Under the pieces are notes generated by a model, which saw only the letters and a program-made list of their open reading frames with translations, had not been told where the DNA came from and ran no database searches. From Galaxea fascicularis (lineage: Eukaryota; Cnidaria; Anthozoa; Scleractinia; Euphylliidae): 64,000 nt of DNA. The DNA lies in contig OX419347.1 of NCBI GenBank assembly GCA_948470475.1, positions 14,571,675 through 14,635,674 of the forward strand. The letters are read 5' to 3'. Positions 11,901 through 22,900 of this stretch are shown here, in pieces. The number at the start of each line of letters is the position of its first letter. The first letter of the stretch is position 1. The position numbers were made by a program, and so were the translations under genes.

Positions 11901-13429
11901 AGTACAAAAACAGGAGTTTCAATAAGTTTTGAAATAGCCATCTGAGCTTGATAAAGTAAGTAGTGACCTGATTAATTTTTTTAACTCATTTTAGTGAAAT
12001 CTAGACAAAGTAGGTGGAGGTGAGAGGTAAATTCTGACAAACTAGGAGGCGATTTTTGCCGGGTGCCGGCATCTAATGAAACCCCTGCAAAAAAAGGTGA
12101 AATTAAATGTGATTGACAGGTATACAAAGTAGCAAATTGGCTGTCTTAAAGCAAAGTGGCAAACAGATTTGAAGAGAGTAATGTTATTTTACATTTTAAT
12201 TCAATGGTTATAGCGAAAAACCTAAAATCAATTTTAAACACTCAGCAAAGCAAAAACAACTGGCTTAAAGTTGTTCTTTCTTCTTTTCCTTTGTTTTTTG
12301 GTATTGCACAGCACAACAGGGCCTCAACCGAAAACAAAAATAATATTCTTGAAGATTTTGACACACCAGTGCATACTAGCAAACAGGCATGAAATAAATG
12401 AAAGCTTGTTGGAGTTTTTGAATTACATACGTTTGATATTATAAGTATCTGGATATTTTGTTTGACTTTGGGTTTTTTTTCAGTCCATAACGGAGCCCAA
12501 CTTCCAGTACATTGCTGCCAAACTGTGTAACATGTTGTCAATGGAACAGAATATGGTACCAGAAAATGGCGAAAAGTTCCGCAGTGTTTTGATGAACAGG
12601 TTATCAATGAGTTTTGCATTTTTTAAGCCTTTAAACCCTAAAATAAAAATAAAAATTCTTGTTTGTTGCCCCTGCACATTTCCAATAGAAATAGGAGGGA
12701 GAAGTTGTTAAAATATCAAGCAAATTCATCATGTGTGATCTTGACCCTATTCTCCTGACCTTTCTGTTTTACAAGGTGTTGAAATTACAAAGAGCAGTCT
12801 AAAGCAAGCAGTCATGTCATTTTTCGGTCACCCTTTCTTCTATCTATCTTTCTGTCCATTTGTGCTTTCATTTGAACATTGAACTCAGCTTTGGACTGTC
12901 ACTCCATTACTGATATGACATCCTATTTTTGTGTGACATTTGCTTCAGTGCTCCTAATGCAGGTGTAATGTTGCTGTTTTCTAGATGTAGGGATGAACAT
13001 GTTATTAGAGAGTCCACACTTCAAAACTCTGAAACTGCAAGAAGACTGCTTGGGTTTGCGATGTTTGAAGCTGAACTCTTCTGCAACTACAGGGTAACAT
13101 AAGCATACTGCAGTGTTTTAGTTTTGGCATTGCATTCTATTTGGGTTTTACATGTAGTAGTGAGATACCTGTAATTGCTGGCTGGTTATGCAATTACCTA
13201 TATATGTTTTGTTTAATAAGCATTAGATAGACACGTAACTATTGTCACATAGTGAATGATGCATATGAAAGTAATCATATGTGAACTGCGGATATGAAAT
13301 CAAATGAAGAATGATCATCGCAGTTGTGATCGCAATTTTTGCAATTGCGTAAAGAAGCCTGAAAAAAAATAAATTCAGGACTTCAATGGGGCTTGAACCC
13401 ATGACCTCACGATTCCAGTGCGATGCTCT

Positions 13430-13464
<35 letters not shown>

Positions 13465-16400
13465 AGGTCAATTTTGGGTTCATATGTTCCCGTGAATGAT
13501 GCATCTGAAAGAAATCATATGTGAACTGCGGATATGAACCCAAACTTGACTTGCTCCCAATGTTAGTGGCTTCATAGCTCAGTTGGTAGAGCATCGCACC
13601 AGAATCGCAAGGTCACAGGTCCAAGCCCCGTTGAAGTTCTGAATTTTTTTCAAGCTTCTTTACGCAATTGCAAAAATTGCGATCACAACTGCAACGATCA
13701 TTCTTCATTTGATTATTGTCACATAGTCGATTAATGTTGTCTTATATTTTGCAGCCCTTAGGTGAAACTGAACCATTAAGGGTTTTTCACAGAAAATTGT
13801 TAGAGATGTTGAACACTCTCTTACAAAACCATTCAGAGGAATGTCTCAGATGCATTTGCAAAATGCTGAAGGTGTGCTTTTAACATTATTCTTATCCAAA
13901 ATCAACTCCATGCTTTTGAGGAGCTAAAAAAACATCTAGTATTTGATTCATTCTTAGTGTCCAGTAACACAAATGAAGGGCTTTCCACAGTTGGTGGGCA
14001 GATATTGTATTTTTTGGCCTTAAAATCCAAATCTCTCTAATCTCACCCAACTGTAGCTTACAGGCTGGTGATGGAGTCAGTAATGAAGTTATGCTCCTTT
14101 AGTTAAAATCCCATTAAACTGGACAGCTCCAGAGAGAAAATGACCCCAAGTCTGTAAAAGTGTTCCCAATGCAGAAAGATAACATGGTCAGTTCTCTAGA
14201 TAAGTTGACTCACTTTGTATATTTCTCTTTATTATAACCCGCTCTGAAGATGACAGGATTTCTTCTTGACGATCCACGTTGTATGAAGGATGATCAGGAG
14301 AGAAAAGGCAAAGTGGATAAAGTCTTCTCTGATGTAGAAAAACTCTCACAGGAATCTAGTGTGCCAGAAAGGTATGTTTGTGTTTTAGACTCGGTGATAT
14401 AACAGTGATGATGATGATGAAATTATTATTTATATAGCTCATTTATCAAAATAAATTTTCAAAATAATGTGCTTAAAGTAAAATTAAAATTAATATACAA
14501 AATCACAGCTGTAACTAAATGATATGATAATTATATTAAAAACAACTACAATAAATAGTCACTAAAAACTAGTTTAATCTTTAGTGGTTTGATACAACCC
14601 TGGTGTGAAGAGTTACATTCATGGGTCTTGAATATTATTGTAACTTTTAAAGTTACATTCATTAATCTTCAAACCAGAGAAGCATCAAACCATGTCTGAT
14701 TATCCATCTTGTAGCAGTGTGAACCTTTGCCTACTTTAGATAAATGTTATTGTTCAAACACTTTAAACAATGAAAATGAAATCATGTATACCTTAACCCT
14801 TAAAACTTTAAAATCAAAATTTAAATTCTCACTTGTTGCCATTACACATTCCCCATAGAAGTTGTAGGGAGAAATTTATTCATGACCACTCTGTTTTATA
14901 ATGCTTTTATCAGTAGAAATTTGATGCCAATAACTCTAAAGGGTTTAACAAGTGAATGGTAGGTTATTTACACATCAAAGAACCAGTACCTTCAGTAACT
15001 TTTATTAAACCTGATGTCTTGGCAGTGTGAAGAGTTTGCTGTCGCAAGTTATTACTCTGCGAGCCTCCAACTGGAATGATAGCTCAAGTGAGGGAACCTC
15101 TGGAGCTTACACATTGTACCCTTTGGTGGAAGACCTGGAATTGGTATGTACTGTATCAAATTATAGTGTGTTTTTCAATTGAGTGTTGAAAGTAATTCAC
15201 ATTTGCTTTGGTTTTGCTTCACTTTGCTGGGTGATTGGTTGACAAAACTTGCCCCGCTTTCTCAGTCAATGAGAAGAAAAACCAATTGCTAGTTGAAAGC
15301 ACGCATTTTTCCGCACTTAATAATAATAATAATATTTAATATTTCTATGGCGCTTTTTACAATAAAAGATCAAAAGCGCTTTACAAAAAAAGTATATTTG
15401 AAATAGAATAGTAAATCTAACTACACTAATTAATATAAAAATGATTAAAAGTATATAATAATTATAATATGTACAAATAAAATATAATAATCAGTCCTAA
15501 AATTTATTTAAAGTAAACCTATCTGCGTACGCTTTCCTGAATAAAAATGTCGCACTTGGCGCCGGTTGGATATAATTACCTCAGTTTCTGATTGGCGCAC
15601 TGAGCTATCTTCATCTCTTGTGATTTCATTGAAAACCTCTTGAATTATGAAGTTGTACATGTAACTGCTCTGTTCAACCATGGAGCATGGGGATAGGCTT
15701 ATATTTTATCATCAGAATTATTAATAAACTTCAAGCTGAATTGGCAAGGTTGCTATGAAGTTATCTAGTATTTTTATTTATTATTATTTTTTTGCTATAA
15801 GGCTTCAGCCAAGATTACTTGCTTCTGTTCACATGTATGTAAAACTAGCCCCGGAAATCTTCTCTGACTGGTTAGACTCAGTCCAGAAACTGAACCAAAG
15901 TGATATGCTAAGGCTGCAAAAGCTTAGTGTGAACACAAACAGAACGCAGTGACAGATCTTTGGTTTTCATTTTTGAGACAACTATTTTTTTTTTTTTTGA
16001 GAAATGTGACCAATCTGATATTGCATTGAAATTATTTCATGTATATATTTCAGGACGAATTAAACTTCGCTGACGATCTGATGCCGGTAACAAACCCAGG
16101 TAAGAGAAATTTCCCTGTTGAGGTGTAGCAATTTTAATATTCTGAGTACTGGCATTCAAGGCTTTAGCCAGAAGGGTGTCCAGGCATCCTGTGAACGCCT
16201 ACTTTTAGATGGAACTCGAGGAAAATTCACTTAATCTCTTATAATTTTCTGGGAAAACATGCCTCCTGGATGCCCAGTTTTCAGTGCCTGCCTAAAAGCC
16301 TGCTGGCAGTCGAGTTTAGGTATAATGTAAAATGTAACGAACAGGAAATTACAGTATCTGCCCAATGTAGCAGCAGGCTCAAATTAAATCAACGTTTTTG

Positions 16401-17539
16401 TTTGGTTATTTCCTAGTACTGACGGTCAAATGTTGGTAAAATGCACAATGTAACGAAACCAGGAAATTATTTGCCCACTATGCAGCAGGGTTAAATTAAA
16501 TTAACTTTTCTCTTTGGTTATTCCCAGTACTGGTAGTCAAATGTAGCTAACATGTACATCTGTGCACTGTAACGAAACCAGGACGTTTTTTGCCTACTGT
16601 GCAGTAGGGTTACCGGTAAATTCAATAGACCATTTCCGAATTACCTCAGGCCTCTATTTCAAAGCGAGTCTAGGTGCTCATCCTTTCATATGCAAATCAA
16701 TTTTTATTCACATGAAAACCAGTTTAATTTGCTTGTGAATGAAAATTAATTTGCATATGAAAGGATGAGCACCTAGACTCGCTTTGAAAAAGAGGCCCAA
16801 GGTAATTCGGAAATGGCCTATTAACTTTATTCTTTGGTTCAATAGAGCAGTGGAGTGAGTACTATGATGATGGTGATGAAACAGCTTCGACTCAAGACAC
16901 TTACAGATATTACTTCCCGGATCAGTATGATGAAGAATACAGGTAGACACGTAGTGTGTAACACGTTTTATACCATGCCATAGAAATTCCAGCCAATAAG
17001 AAAGCAAGAGAGTCGTATATTCACAGGTATTCCACCAAACCTTCCGATCGTGCGCTGCATTGACTGTGTAGGGGCCATGTATTTTCCATGGCATGGGATG
17101 AAATAGCTCTGGTAGGGTTTTTCGTGATATACGATGGAATATCCCCGGAGTCAGTCGAATTTTCGTTGTTCCATGTTCCATGATATACCATTCAAAAGTA
17201 TTACATAACTATAGTACTTAATTATTATTGTCAATTATTAATTATTATCCAGTTCATTGTGACAATGTCCAAATATGGTCATGGCGCTCTCAGTATTTGT
17301 CATGCGCACTTAACAGATATCCTGCGATGTATTAAAGTAACTATGTGTCATCCAGAAAAATTGGCAACTTTTCCAGTTTTTCTGCAACAAATGAGAAAAA
17401 TATGAATTCCGTATTATTATTCTACTTTAGCCACGAGGACGTTGTTGGATTTTACAATGCCGAGGACCCGGAATTTGACGACGAAATAGATGAGGAGTTT
17501 GAAAAGTTCCTACAAGAACAAGAAGGCTTGCAACAGTGA
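8949..17539 (+). CDS. PAIP1: Polyadenylate-binding protein-interacting protein 1 (PAIP1-like)
   Basis: Ten exons join in phase to 1566 nt (521 aa): 8949-9084, 10232-10827, 12484-12599, 12985-13093, 13755-13871, 14250-14371, 15026-15143, 16054-16099, 16846-16942 and 17431-17539; all introns are GT-AG. Known role of the family: a cytoplasmic factor that binds poly(A)-binding protein and eIF4A/eIF3 and stimulates translation. Residues 145-158 (LSPFAAEFVPKAGF) are a PAM2 motif; a second, weaker copy (VVNAPEFVPESF) follows at once. A MIF4G domain starts about residue 193 (ELMNCVKDVLFGLTQSP) and runs to about 430. The C-terminus is acidic (EDPEFDDEIDEEFEKFLQEQ), matching the PAM1 region. Human PAIP1 is 479 aa, so the length fits. 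Introns carry at least seven repeat insertions. Confidence 0.93.
9283..9375. repeat. MITE-like inverted repeat in PAIP1 intron 1
   Basis: Ends gcctggctaaactagg and cctagttttgccaggc are inverted copies; the centre has two cross-paired caatgtttcc-type motifs. It is related to the element at 57035-57302. Confidence 0.6.
9617..9750 (-). repeat. MITE with caagatttccacacagcccc termini
   Basis: Terminal inverted repeats caagatttccacacagcccc and ggggctgtgtggagatcttt. The interior (tctactaaccctgttccaaa on the minus strand) matches the interrupted copy at 19045-19535. This is the intact reference copy of the family in the window. Confidence 0.7.
9876..10030. repeat. MITE-like palindrome in PAIP1 intron 1
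   Basis: Perfect 19-bp inverted ends tgtagcagctctcgtaagg and ccttacgagagctgctaca, 155 bp in all, non-coding interior. Confidence 0.75.
10850..11465. repeat. Complex inverted repeat rich in gactttaacgtct
   Basis: The motif gacgactttaacgtct recurs several times in both directions, with outer ends ggccgtttttatgct and agcataaaaacagcc. Sub-palindromes (10850-10905, 10910-11010, 11380-11465) suggest a MITE into which another copy inserted. It starts only 23 bases after the exon 2 donor of PAIP1. Confidence 0.6.
11466..12483. other. Rest of PAIP1 intron 2
   Basis: No element recognised. A G-rich patch near 11619-11720 (aagggggagggggtg, gaggggtgggggta) and a T-rich acceptor tract before exon 3 are the only notable features. 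Confidence 0.4.
13379..13449 (-). repeat. tRNA-like head of SINE copy 1
   Basis: On the minus strand: acceptor ggcttca pairs with tgaagtc, D-arm gctcagttggtagagc, T-arm atgggttcaagccccat. The anticodon loop ctggaat would give anticodon GGA, but there is no long variable arm as expected for tRNA-Ser, and A and B boxes plus the SINE body mark it as a retroposon, not a working tRNA gene. Confidence 0.75.
13568..13638 (+). repeat. tRNA-like head of SINE copy 2
   Basis: Same cloverleaf plan as copy 1, more diverged: position 33 is C instead of the invariant T and the T-arm has a mismatch (caggtccaagccccg). Not a functional tRNA. Confidence 0.75.
15165..15640 (-). repeat. MITE of the cagtggttttcaattg family, split by an AT-rich insert
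   Basis: Left end gtgtttttcaattgagtgtt and right end tttcattgaaaacc match the family at 17681-17953 and 57386-57662. An AT-rich segment at about 15320-15530, with ctatggcgctttttacaata and gatcaaaagcgctttacaaa, interrupts it and is a second repeat. Lies in PAIP1 intron 7. Confidence 0.65.
16328..16621 (+). repeat. About 118-bp tandem repeat in PAIP1 intron 8
   Basis: Three units start at aatgtaacga (16328), aatgtaacgaaaccaggaaa (16449) and ctgtaacgaaaccagg (near 16567). Each of the first two contains tttggttatttcctag or tttggttattcccag, which reads like a 3' splice site. The third is interrupted by the MITE at 16624-16822 and resumes just before exon 9 (taactttattctttggttca). Confidence 0.7.
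16624..16822. repeat. MITE with atag(g/a)ccatttccga termini
   Basis: Inverted ends aatagaccatttccgaatta and taattcggaaatggcctatt continue inwards as caaagcgagtctaggtgc and its complement. It is a sister of 32503-32680. It ends 23 bases before the acceptor of PAIP1 exon 9. Confidence 0.75.
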
Positions 17540-17680
17540 AAATGATGAGAAAACTAAGGGAAAACTGTCTACCCATGCTATTGCATCAGCCTTGTTTCGA
17601 GCGTTGCTAATCGTGTAAGAATATTAACAACTTGAGTCAAAACCTGTGAAAAGAACTCTTCATACACGCGGATAAACAGA

Positions 17681-17953
17681 AGTGGTGTTTCAATTGAGTG
17701 TCGTAAATAGGCAATTACTCTGACCAATCACAAGAGACGAAGACAGGTCAGTGAGCCAATCAGAAACTGAAGTAATTTCGTGTAACCGGCGCCAAGCGCG
17801 GGAAAATTCGCGCGTGCAACGAGTGTTTGGTTTTGGTTTTGCTTCTCATTGGTTGAGAAAGTGGCGCGAGTTTTGTTGGCCAATCACAGAACGAAGTAAC
17901 GCAACACCCAGGCAAACGCGAATAACTTTCTACACTCGATTGAAATCCGCTTT
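17681..17953 (+). repeat. MITE of the cagtggttttcaattg family
   Basis: Starts agtggtgtttcaattgagtg and ends cactcgattgaaatccgct. The interior has ccaatcacaagagacgaa, cggcgccaagcgcgggaaaa and ttggttttgcttctcattgg, shared with 57386-57662. It lies 140 bases after the PAIP1 stop. Confidence 0.75.
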
Positions 17954-19040
17954 CTATTTCATAGTTTCATAAACAGGGATCCCTCTGTTGTAATATCCTA
18001 GGAGAAATTCTTGAAAGCACTGATGCTCCTGTTTCGTAGAATGAAATAGTACAAATAGTGAAAACACATAACCAGAAAAAAAACGCCTTGTTATAATTAG
18101 AAACCTGGAGTTTTGCAGAATTAACGAAATGGTTGCCATGTCCCTGGTGTGATGTGAGACTAAATGCAGCACATTTAAAAGCATGGTAGCGCTACTATTT
18201 TGTTAATGGGAGACGTGAAAGCCTGTGACAGGTCAGTAGTGCGAGTGTGTGTCGTCTCCCCAGCTGTCTTATAAAAAAGGCGGGAAAACGGGAGCGCGGG
18301 GTTTGCTGGGTAGAAGAAACTTCATTTCTTCCACAGTCCCGTAACTCCACGCGCACTTAGTTCTACGAAAGATGAGTCAGGGGACGTGGGTGATTATTAT
18401 CCCGGGACACTAAAATTCCCACGGGTAGGAAACGGAAACTCTCCCAGTGGTTGTGATAACTTGGACTTAATCCTTAGAGGCGTTGTTCTGCATTGATTCT
18501 AACCTAGTATCACCTTTACATGTTTTTTTTTTTTAATTTCTCTCTTAGCGGTATTCAGATCTTTGAGTCGGTAGCCTTTTGAGGTACAAAGCGTGCAGGT
18601 TCAGGGTGGAAATCACCAGTTACTGATATTGTCTATGTGGGCGCGCAATTGAGTTAACTAAGCCGCAAACACGAATCTGAAAGACTAGATGTGAAGAGGT
18701 CGTCTTGTTAAGAATACTATAAATAATGTAGTGCTTTTAATTATGTTTGCAATAAACTCCCAAGATGATTATTAAAATATTGTCCTTAAGGTGTTTTACA
18801 GTTCCTTGTGCAATAGTTAAGAGAATTTGGGGTTTAACAAGATAACACCATCGGGCTGATAAGTTCGTCCATTCTCACCACTTTTTTGCTAGACAGTGTA
18901 CAGATATTATATGGAGAATTTACATGCTAATCACAAAACAAAACTGGTCCCATTATTTAGGCAGATTTGTGTACAGTAACCGGCGAAACATTCTGATTCG
19001 CGCACGATTTGAACAAATGATTGATCATGAGAAACAACAA
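17954..19040. other. Intergenic stretch after PAIP1
   Basis: No gene seen. AATAAA-like sequence occurs at 18751-18756, far from the PAIP1 stop. No repeat recognised. Confidence 0.35.
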
Positions 19041-19044
19041 AGGA

Positions 19045-19535
19045 AAGACTTCCACACAGCCCCGTACAGCAACTATACATGCATCACTGTCTTACTAACC
19101 CTGTTCCAAAAGCGAATAGAGTTTGAGTCACAAAATGCATGTAATATATCAAACACGAGAGACAGTGTTTCATCGGGATATCCAAACACCGAGAAGAGAG
19201 TTGAAAATATGACGCGCAGCGGAGTATTTTTGACGGAATTCGAGGTGTTTGGATGGCCGATGAAACACTGTCTCGAGTGTTTGATATATCTTCTCAATTG
19301 AAATAAAAACAAAGGAATTAACGGAGAAGTAAAATCGTCAAAATTCTTTGCTAGTTAACACTGGGTATCCAAACCCCCTTCACGGTTGTGATTTCCCTTG
19401 TTTTGACTTGATGAATTATTAATGAGTTTGAGAAGTATAATTAATGCATGCGGCTGTGTGGAAATCTTGCCCCATCCGTAAACATGCTTTTCCTAATGTG
19501 TTACAGCAAATGTATGGGGCTGTGTGGAAATCTTG
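19045..19535 (+). repeat. Nested repeats: cacacagcccc MITE interrupted by a ggatatccaaacacc palindrome
   Basis: The outer element begins agacttccacacagccccg and runs to cacaaaatgcatg (about 19137), colinear with the intact copy at 9617-9750. There it is broken by a 300-bp element (about 19140-19436) whose core is a hairpin: atatatcaaacacgag against ctcgagtgtttgatatat, and ccgatgaaacactgtctcg against its inverse. Outer sequence resumes with ggctgtgtggaaatcttg, and a second similar end occurs at 19512-19535. The inserted element recurs at 55108-55400. Confidence 0.7.
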
Positions 19536-19579
19536 CCGAAAACAAAACGCAACTAAAGCAGCAGGAATCCTCTTGTCCG

Positions 19580-19759
19580 AGGGTCCCCTATACCACTTTG
19601 CAAAATGCATTCACGTAAAAATATTGAGACTGTTCACGCGTCACGGATAATCCCCAAAATTCGTTCACGTTCACGCAAAAATCAAATAAGGGTAATCACG
19701 AATCACGAATAAATAAAAAAACCTAAATCACGTTTCACGAAAAAAGTATAGGGGACCCG
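19580..19759. mobile_element. MITE with 8-bp target duplication (hAT-like)
   Basis: Direct repeats cttgtccg at 19572-19579 and 19760-19767 flank ends agggtcccctata and, inverted, tataggggacccg. The interior is built of cacg-rich motifs (gttcacgcgtcacgg, aatcacgaatcacgaa). An 8-bp duplication is typical of hAT transposons; there is no transposase. Confidence 0.75.
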
Positions 19760-19998
19760 CTTGTCCGTCCTTTCTCTATGTACTGGACGGGCGCGTGATC
19801 ATAAAAATCAATCAACGACAAACATGTCTACTAAAACGGAGACACTTGTTTGCTTTATTAACTAAAAAGGCACGCTTTTACAAGAGAATTAATCAAATCT
19901 TATTAACCGCAGCATTCTTTTCTAACCCCGGACAGCTCAGTAAGATAACGCTAACCCGCGTCGGAGCTCAATCAGCTCCTGAAACGAACACTGATGAA

Positions 19999-22900
19999 AT
20001 GTTTATCACGGTAAAATATGGAGGTACGTGAGGGAATATATTTCACTCTGTTTTACCTTTGTTTCCACTTCTTGATACTACATAAAAATAACCAAAGTGT
20101 GTGTAAAGGCATTCAGTTTATGACCCCGTCCACAATGCCATGTTGTGATGGATATTGTTTTTGAGTAATCAGCTAATAGTATTGGACTTGTATTAATTCA
20201 GTATAAATCTGGTGAAATAATGTTGTAGAGTGCAAAGAAGGCACGATGCAACTCTTTGAGGTGTATTTCATGGTGGTACGTGGGACGACAACTTATGCTG
20301 GGAACTATTCAAGTTACATATTTTGTTTACTTAGCATGTTTACTTTGAGTTTTTTGTTTTCAATGCTAGTTAACTATTAGATTATGAGCTCGAGGTTTCC
20401 GATCGCGTGGTAGCTGATCTAAGGGGTAGGAAACTGAGCAAAACACGAGCCTCACCCAAGGAGACGCAAATAAAGGACCTTTTGAATCTACCAATCTACA
20501 AGGGTTAACTTTAATTGACAGGCGCAAGCCACGAGAAATGTTATGAATTCATATAAACGGCCAATGTAGTTGATTGAACTTTGATCAGTTTTTGACAGTT
20601 TCTATTTACATTTAATTGTAGGAATGATGGTTATTTTTTGTTCTAACTGTCAATATACTATTCCACGATTAAGATTCCGTAAAATTGGCACACGGACTCT
20701 TGTTTCTGGTTTAACACAAGCAACCAAAGTTCCCAAATAAAGATTGTAAATGACATACTAAAATACAACGAGAATAATGGGGCAAAATTGTGGTAACTTT
20801 GAATATGAAGAGATACAATTCATTTAGACGGCGTTTTACTGTGCGAAAGGTCATTCGATGATCCCAGATTCTATAGTCAGTCAAGCCACTGAAGGTATTT
20901 TGTTAAGTTGTTTTCCCTTAACTATTTTCATCATTCAGATCACGAAGAAGCGCTGTTCAACCCCAACTGTCGCACCCTTCACTTGTTGGAAGACATAAAA
21001 AGGCGGTGCAATTGTCCTGACAACGGTTTGTGTTTAGTCACCTCCACATATTGAATTACGTAATACACTCTTTTTATAAGAACGTTGAGGCTGAGATTAA
21101 CCCAAATTTTAAGAACTTGTGCTTAGAACATACCCAGCCTGGAAGTCAGTTAAGAACGTCTTTATTTTGCTTACTTATTTTTTTAATGAGTAGTGTACTA
21201 TGTACACAAGAACGTTTTCTGCGTTTTCACCGCAAAATTTGGTGATTTTATGTCGCGTTGTGAACCTCTATGTTCCATGCTTTTTGTAAAGCTAAATTTA
21301 CGAACAGTTGGCTGGCACGACATCGTGTGTATACCATGTAATTTAAGAACACCTTAAGAACGTTTTCAAGCTCAAATAGCGAATAAAAAAGAAAGTCGAG
21401 CCTCAGCTCCAAAATTAGGCATCTTATACATAAAAAAAGGAGTGTACACACACTTCCTAATTCTGCTGACCATTATGGATTTGTTTGAGCGTTCGATTTA
21501 ATACTCAGACTCACCCGCCTTAATTTGATTTCACATAAAGGCGAAAACTCCTCTGAGCAGGTAGGAGATATACAGTAAACACCAGCATATAAGAACAGAC
21601 GATTTCGGAGGTCAGGCTGATTGAGTTCTTATTTATCGGGTGTTTAGTGACAAACCAGCCTCAAAATGTTCTTAAATTTTTATTTAGTAATACTATCCAA
21701 AACATGTTGCTAAGGTAATTGGTATATTTTAGGAAAATGAAATAAATAATTATTTTGTAATTTGATTATAATCTGATTATAGTTATCTGACGGCAAACAT
21801 TAATTTACATGTTTTGTAATTATGACACTTTTTCCATTTTATAAGAACATGTTACAATTTTCAGGCTGATCTTGTTCTTAGAAAATGGGGCTTTATTGGC
21901 CAAATTTCAGCCTGGTGTTCGTAATCCATTTGTTCTTATATGCGGGTGTTTACTGTACTACTCGATGGGACTTTTGTCCCGAAATTGCCGACCTCGGTGT
22001 GAATTCACCCATTCATATATCCCTGAATAGACCTTATTCACGATGTCCGCCATCTTTACACGCGCACAGAGAATGATGGGATAATTGCTCGGTCACATGG
22101 TCTCTTGGGGGAGGGGGTGGGGGGCAAACGTTCCTGCAAAAAGAGGAGTTGTTTTGTCGGGGAGAAAAGCAGAGCTAGCTGAAAAGGCGTATTATGCGTG
22201 GAAGCTGAAACTCGAGGTCGCTAAAACTACTCGAGAGGAAGAAGACGATGTCTCAACGAGACAAAGGGAAAAGTTGACCATAGAATCGGTTGTCAGTCTT
22301 CCCTTTCCTAGCAGCTTTAAAGAAGGATGGGAAGAGGGCAGTCTTAACTTTCTCGAAGTTTTGGAGGATGAGGTAGAAGCATCAGTACAGCCGTCAGCAA
22401 AGGCCATGAAGCAAGGAAAGAGTTAACTGAGCTCGGAACACATACACAGTGTAAAATTTCACCATATTAGTACAGATGTGAAATACTGTGTCATCCATTG
22501 TCAAATATCCCTTTAGATATATTGGAAGTGAATCCTATGTCGTGGGTTTGCTAACACTGAAATAATTGGAGCAAACCTTTCGTAAATTTAGTAACTTTGA
22601 AGCCTTTTCGCTTCGCTCGCGCTCGAAAATCTCGCATGAGACCCCAGTGGAGAGCTTGCTCGCAGGCTAAAGCCTTTCTTAATTGATGAGCTGTGACCAT
22701 TTTACTGTGCAATTTGGGATTATGACTTCGATAAAACTGTACTTATCTCTCATCGCCCTTATAAATATACCTTTGGCAAACAAAGACGTTGGGCTGAAAC
22801 AATTTAACTTATCATTAAATAAAACAACTTACGGTACAACAAAAAGAAAAAAGATTGCAGGAGAACTTACATTGCCAGTCCGGATGTCTTCGATCGTTGT

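Larger units (their letters stand above)
13240..13726. mobile_element. Head-to-head pair of tRNA-derived SINEs with one target duplication
   Basis: A 13-bp direct repeat tattgtcacatag at 13240-13252 and 13714-13726 brackets two inverted copies of one SINE. Each copy has a tRNA-like head (minus at 13379-13449, plus at 13568-13638), a body with cgcaattgcaaaaattgcgatcac and a tail. The centre is also inverted: gggagcaggtcaattttggg pairs with cccaaacttgacttgctccc. The outer direct repeat implies the pair entered PAIP1 intron 4 as one unit. The transcript could fold into a long hairpin of about 200-bp arms. Confidence 0.8.

Noticed and set aside
13379..13638. Two functional tRNA genes
   Set aside because: Cloverleaf is only partly kept, the anticodon loop is degraded in one copy, and both are joined to the same SINE body with a shared target duplication.
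19073..19312. Overlapping frames on both strands with similar peptides (…TEFEVFGWPMKHCLE…)
   Set aside because: They come from a palindromic repeat; the same peptide recurs at 55030-55269 for the same reason.
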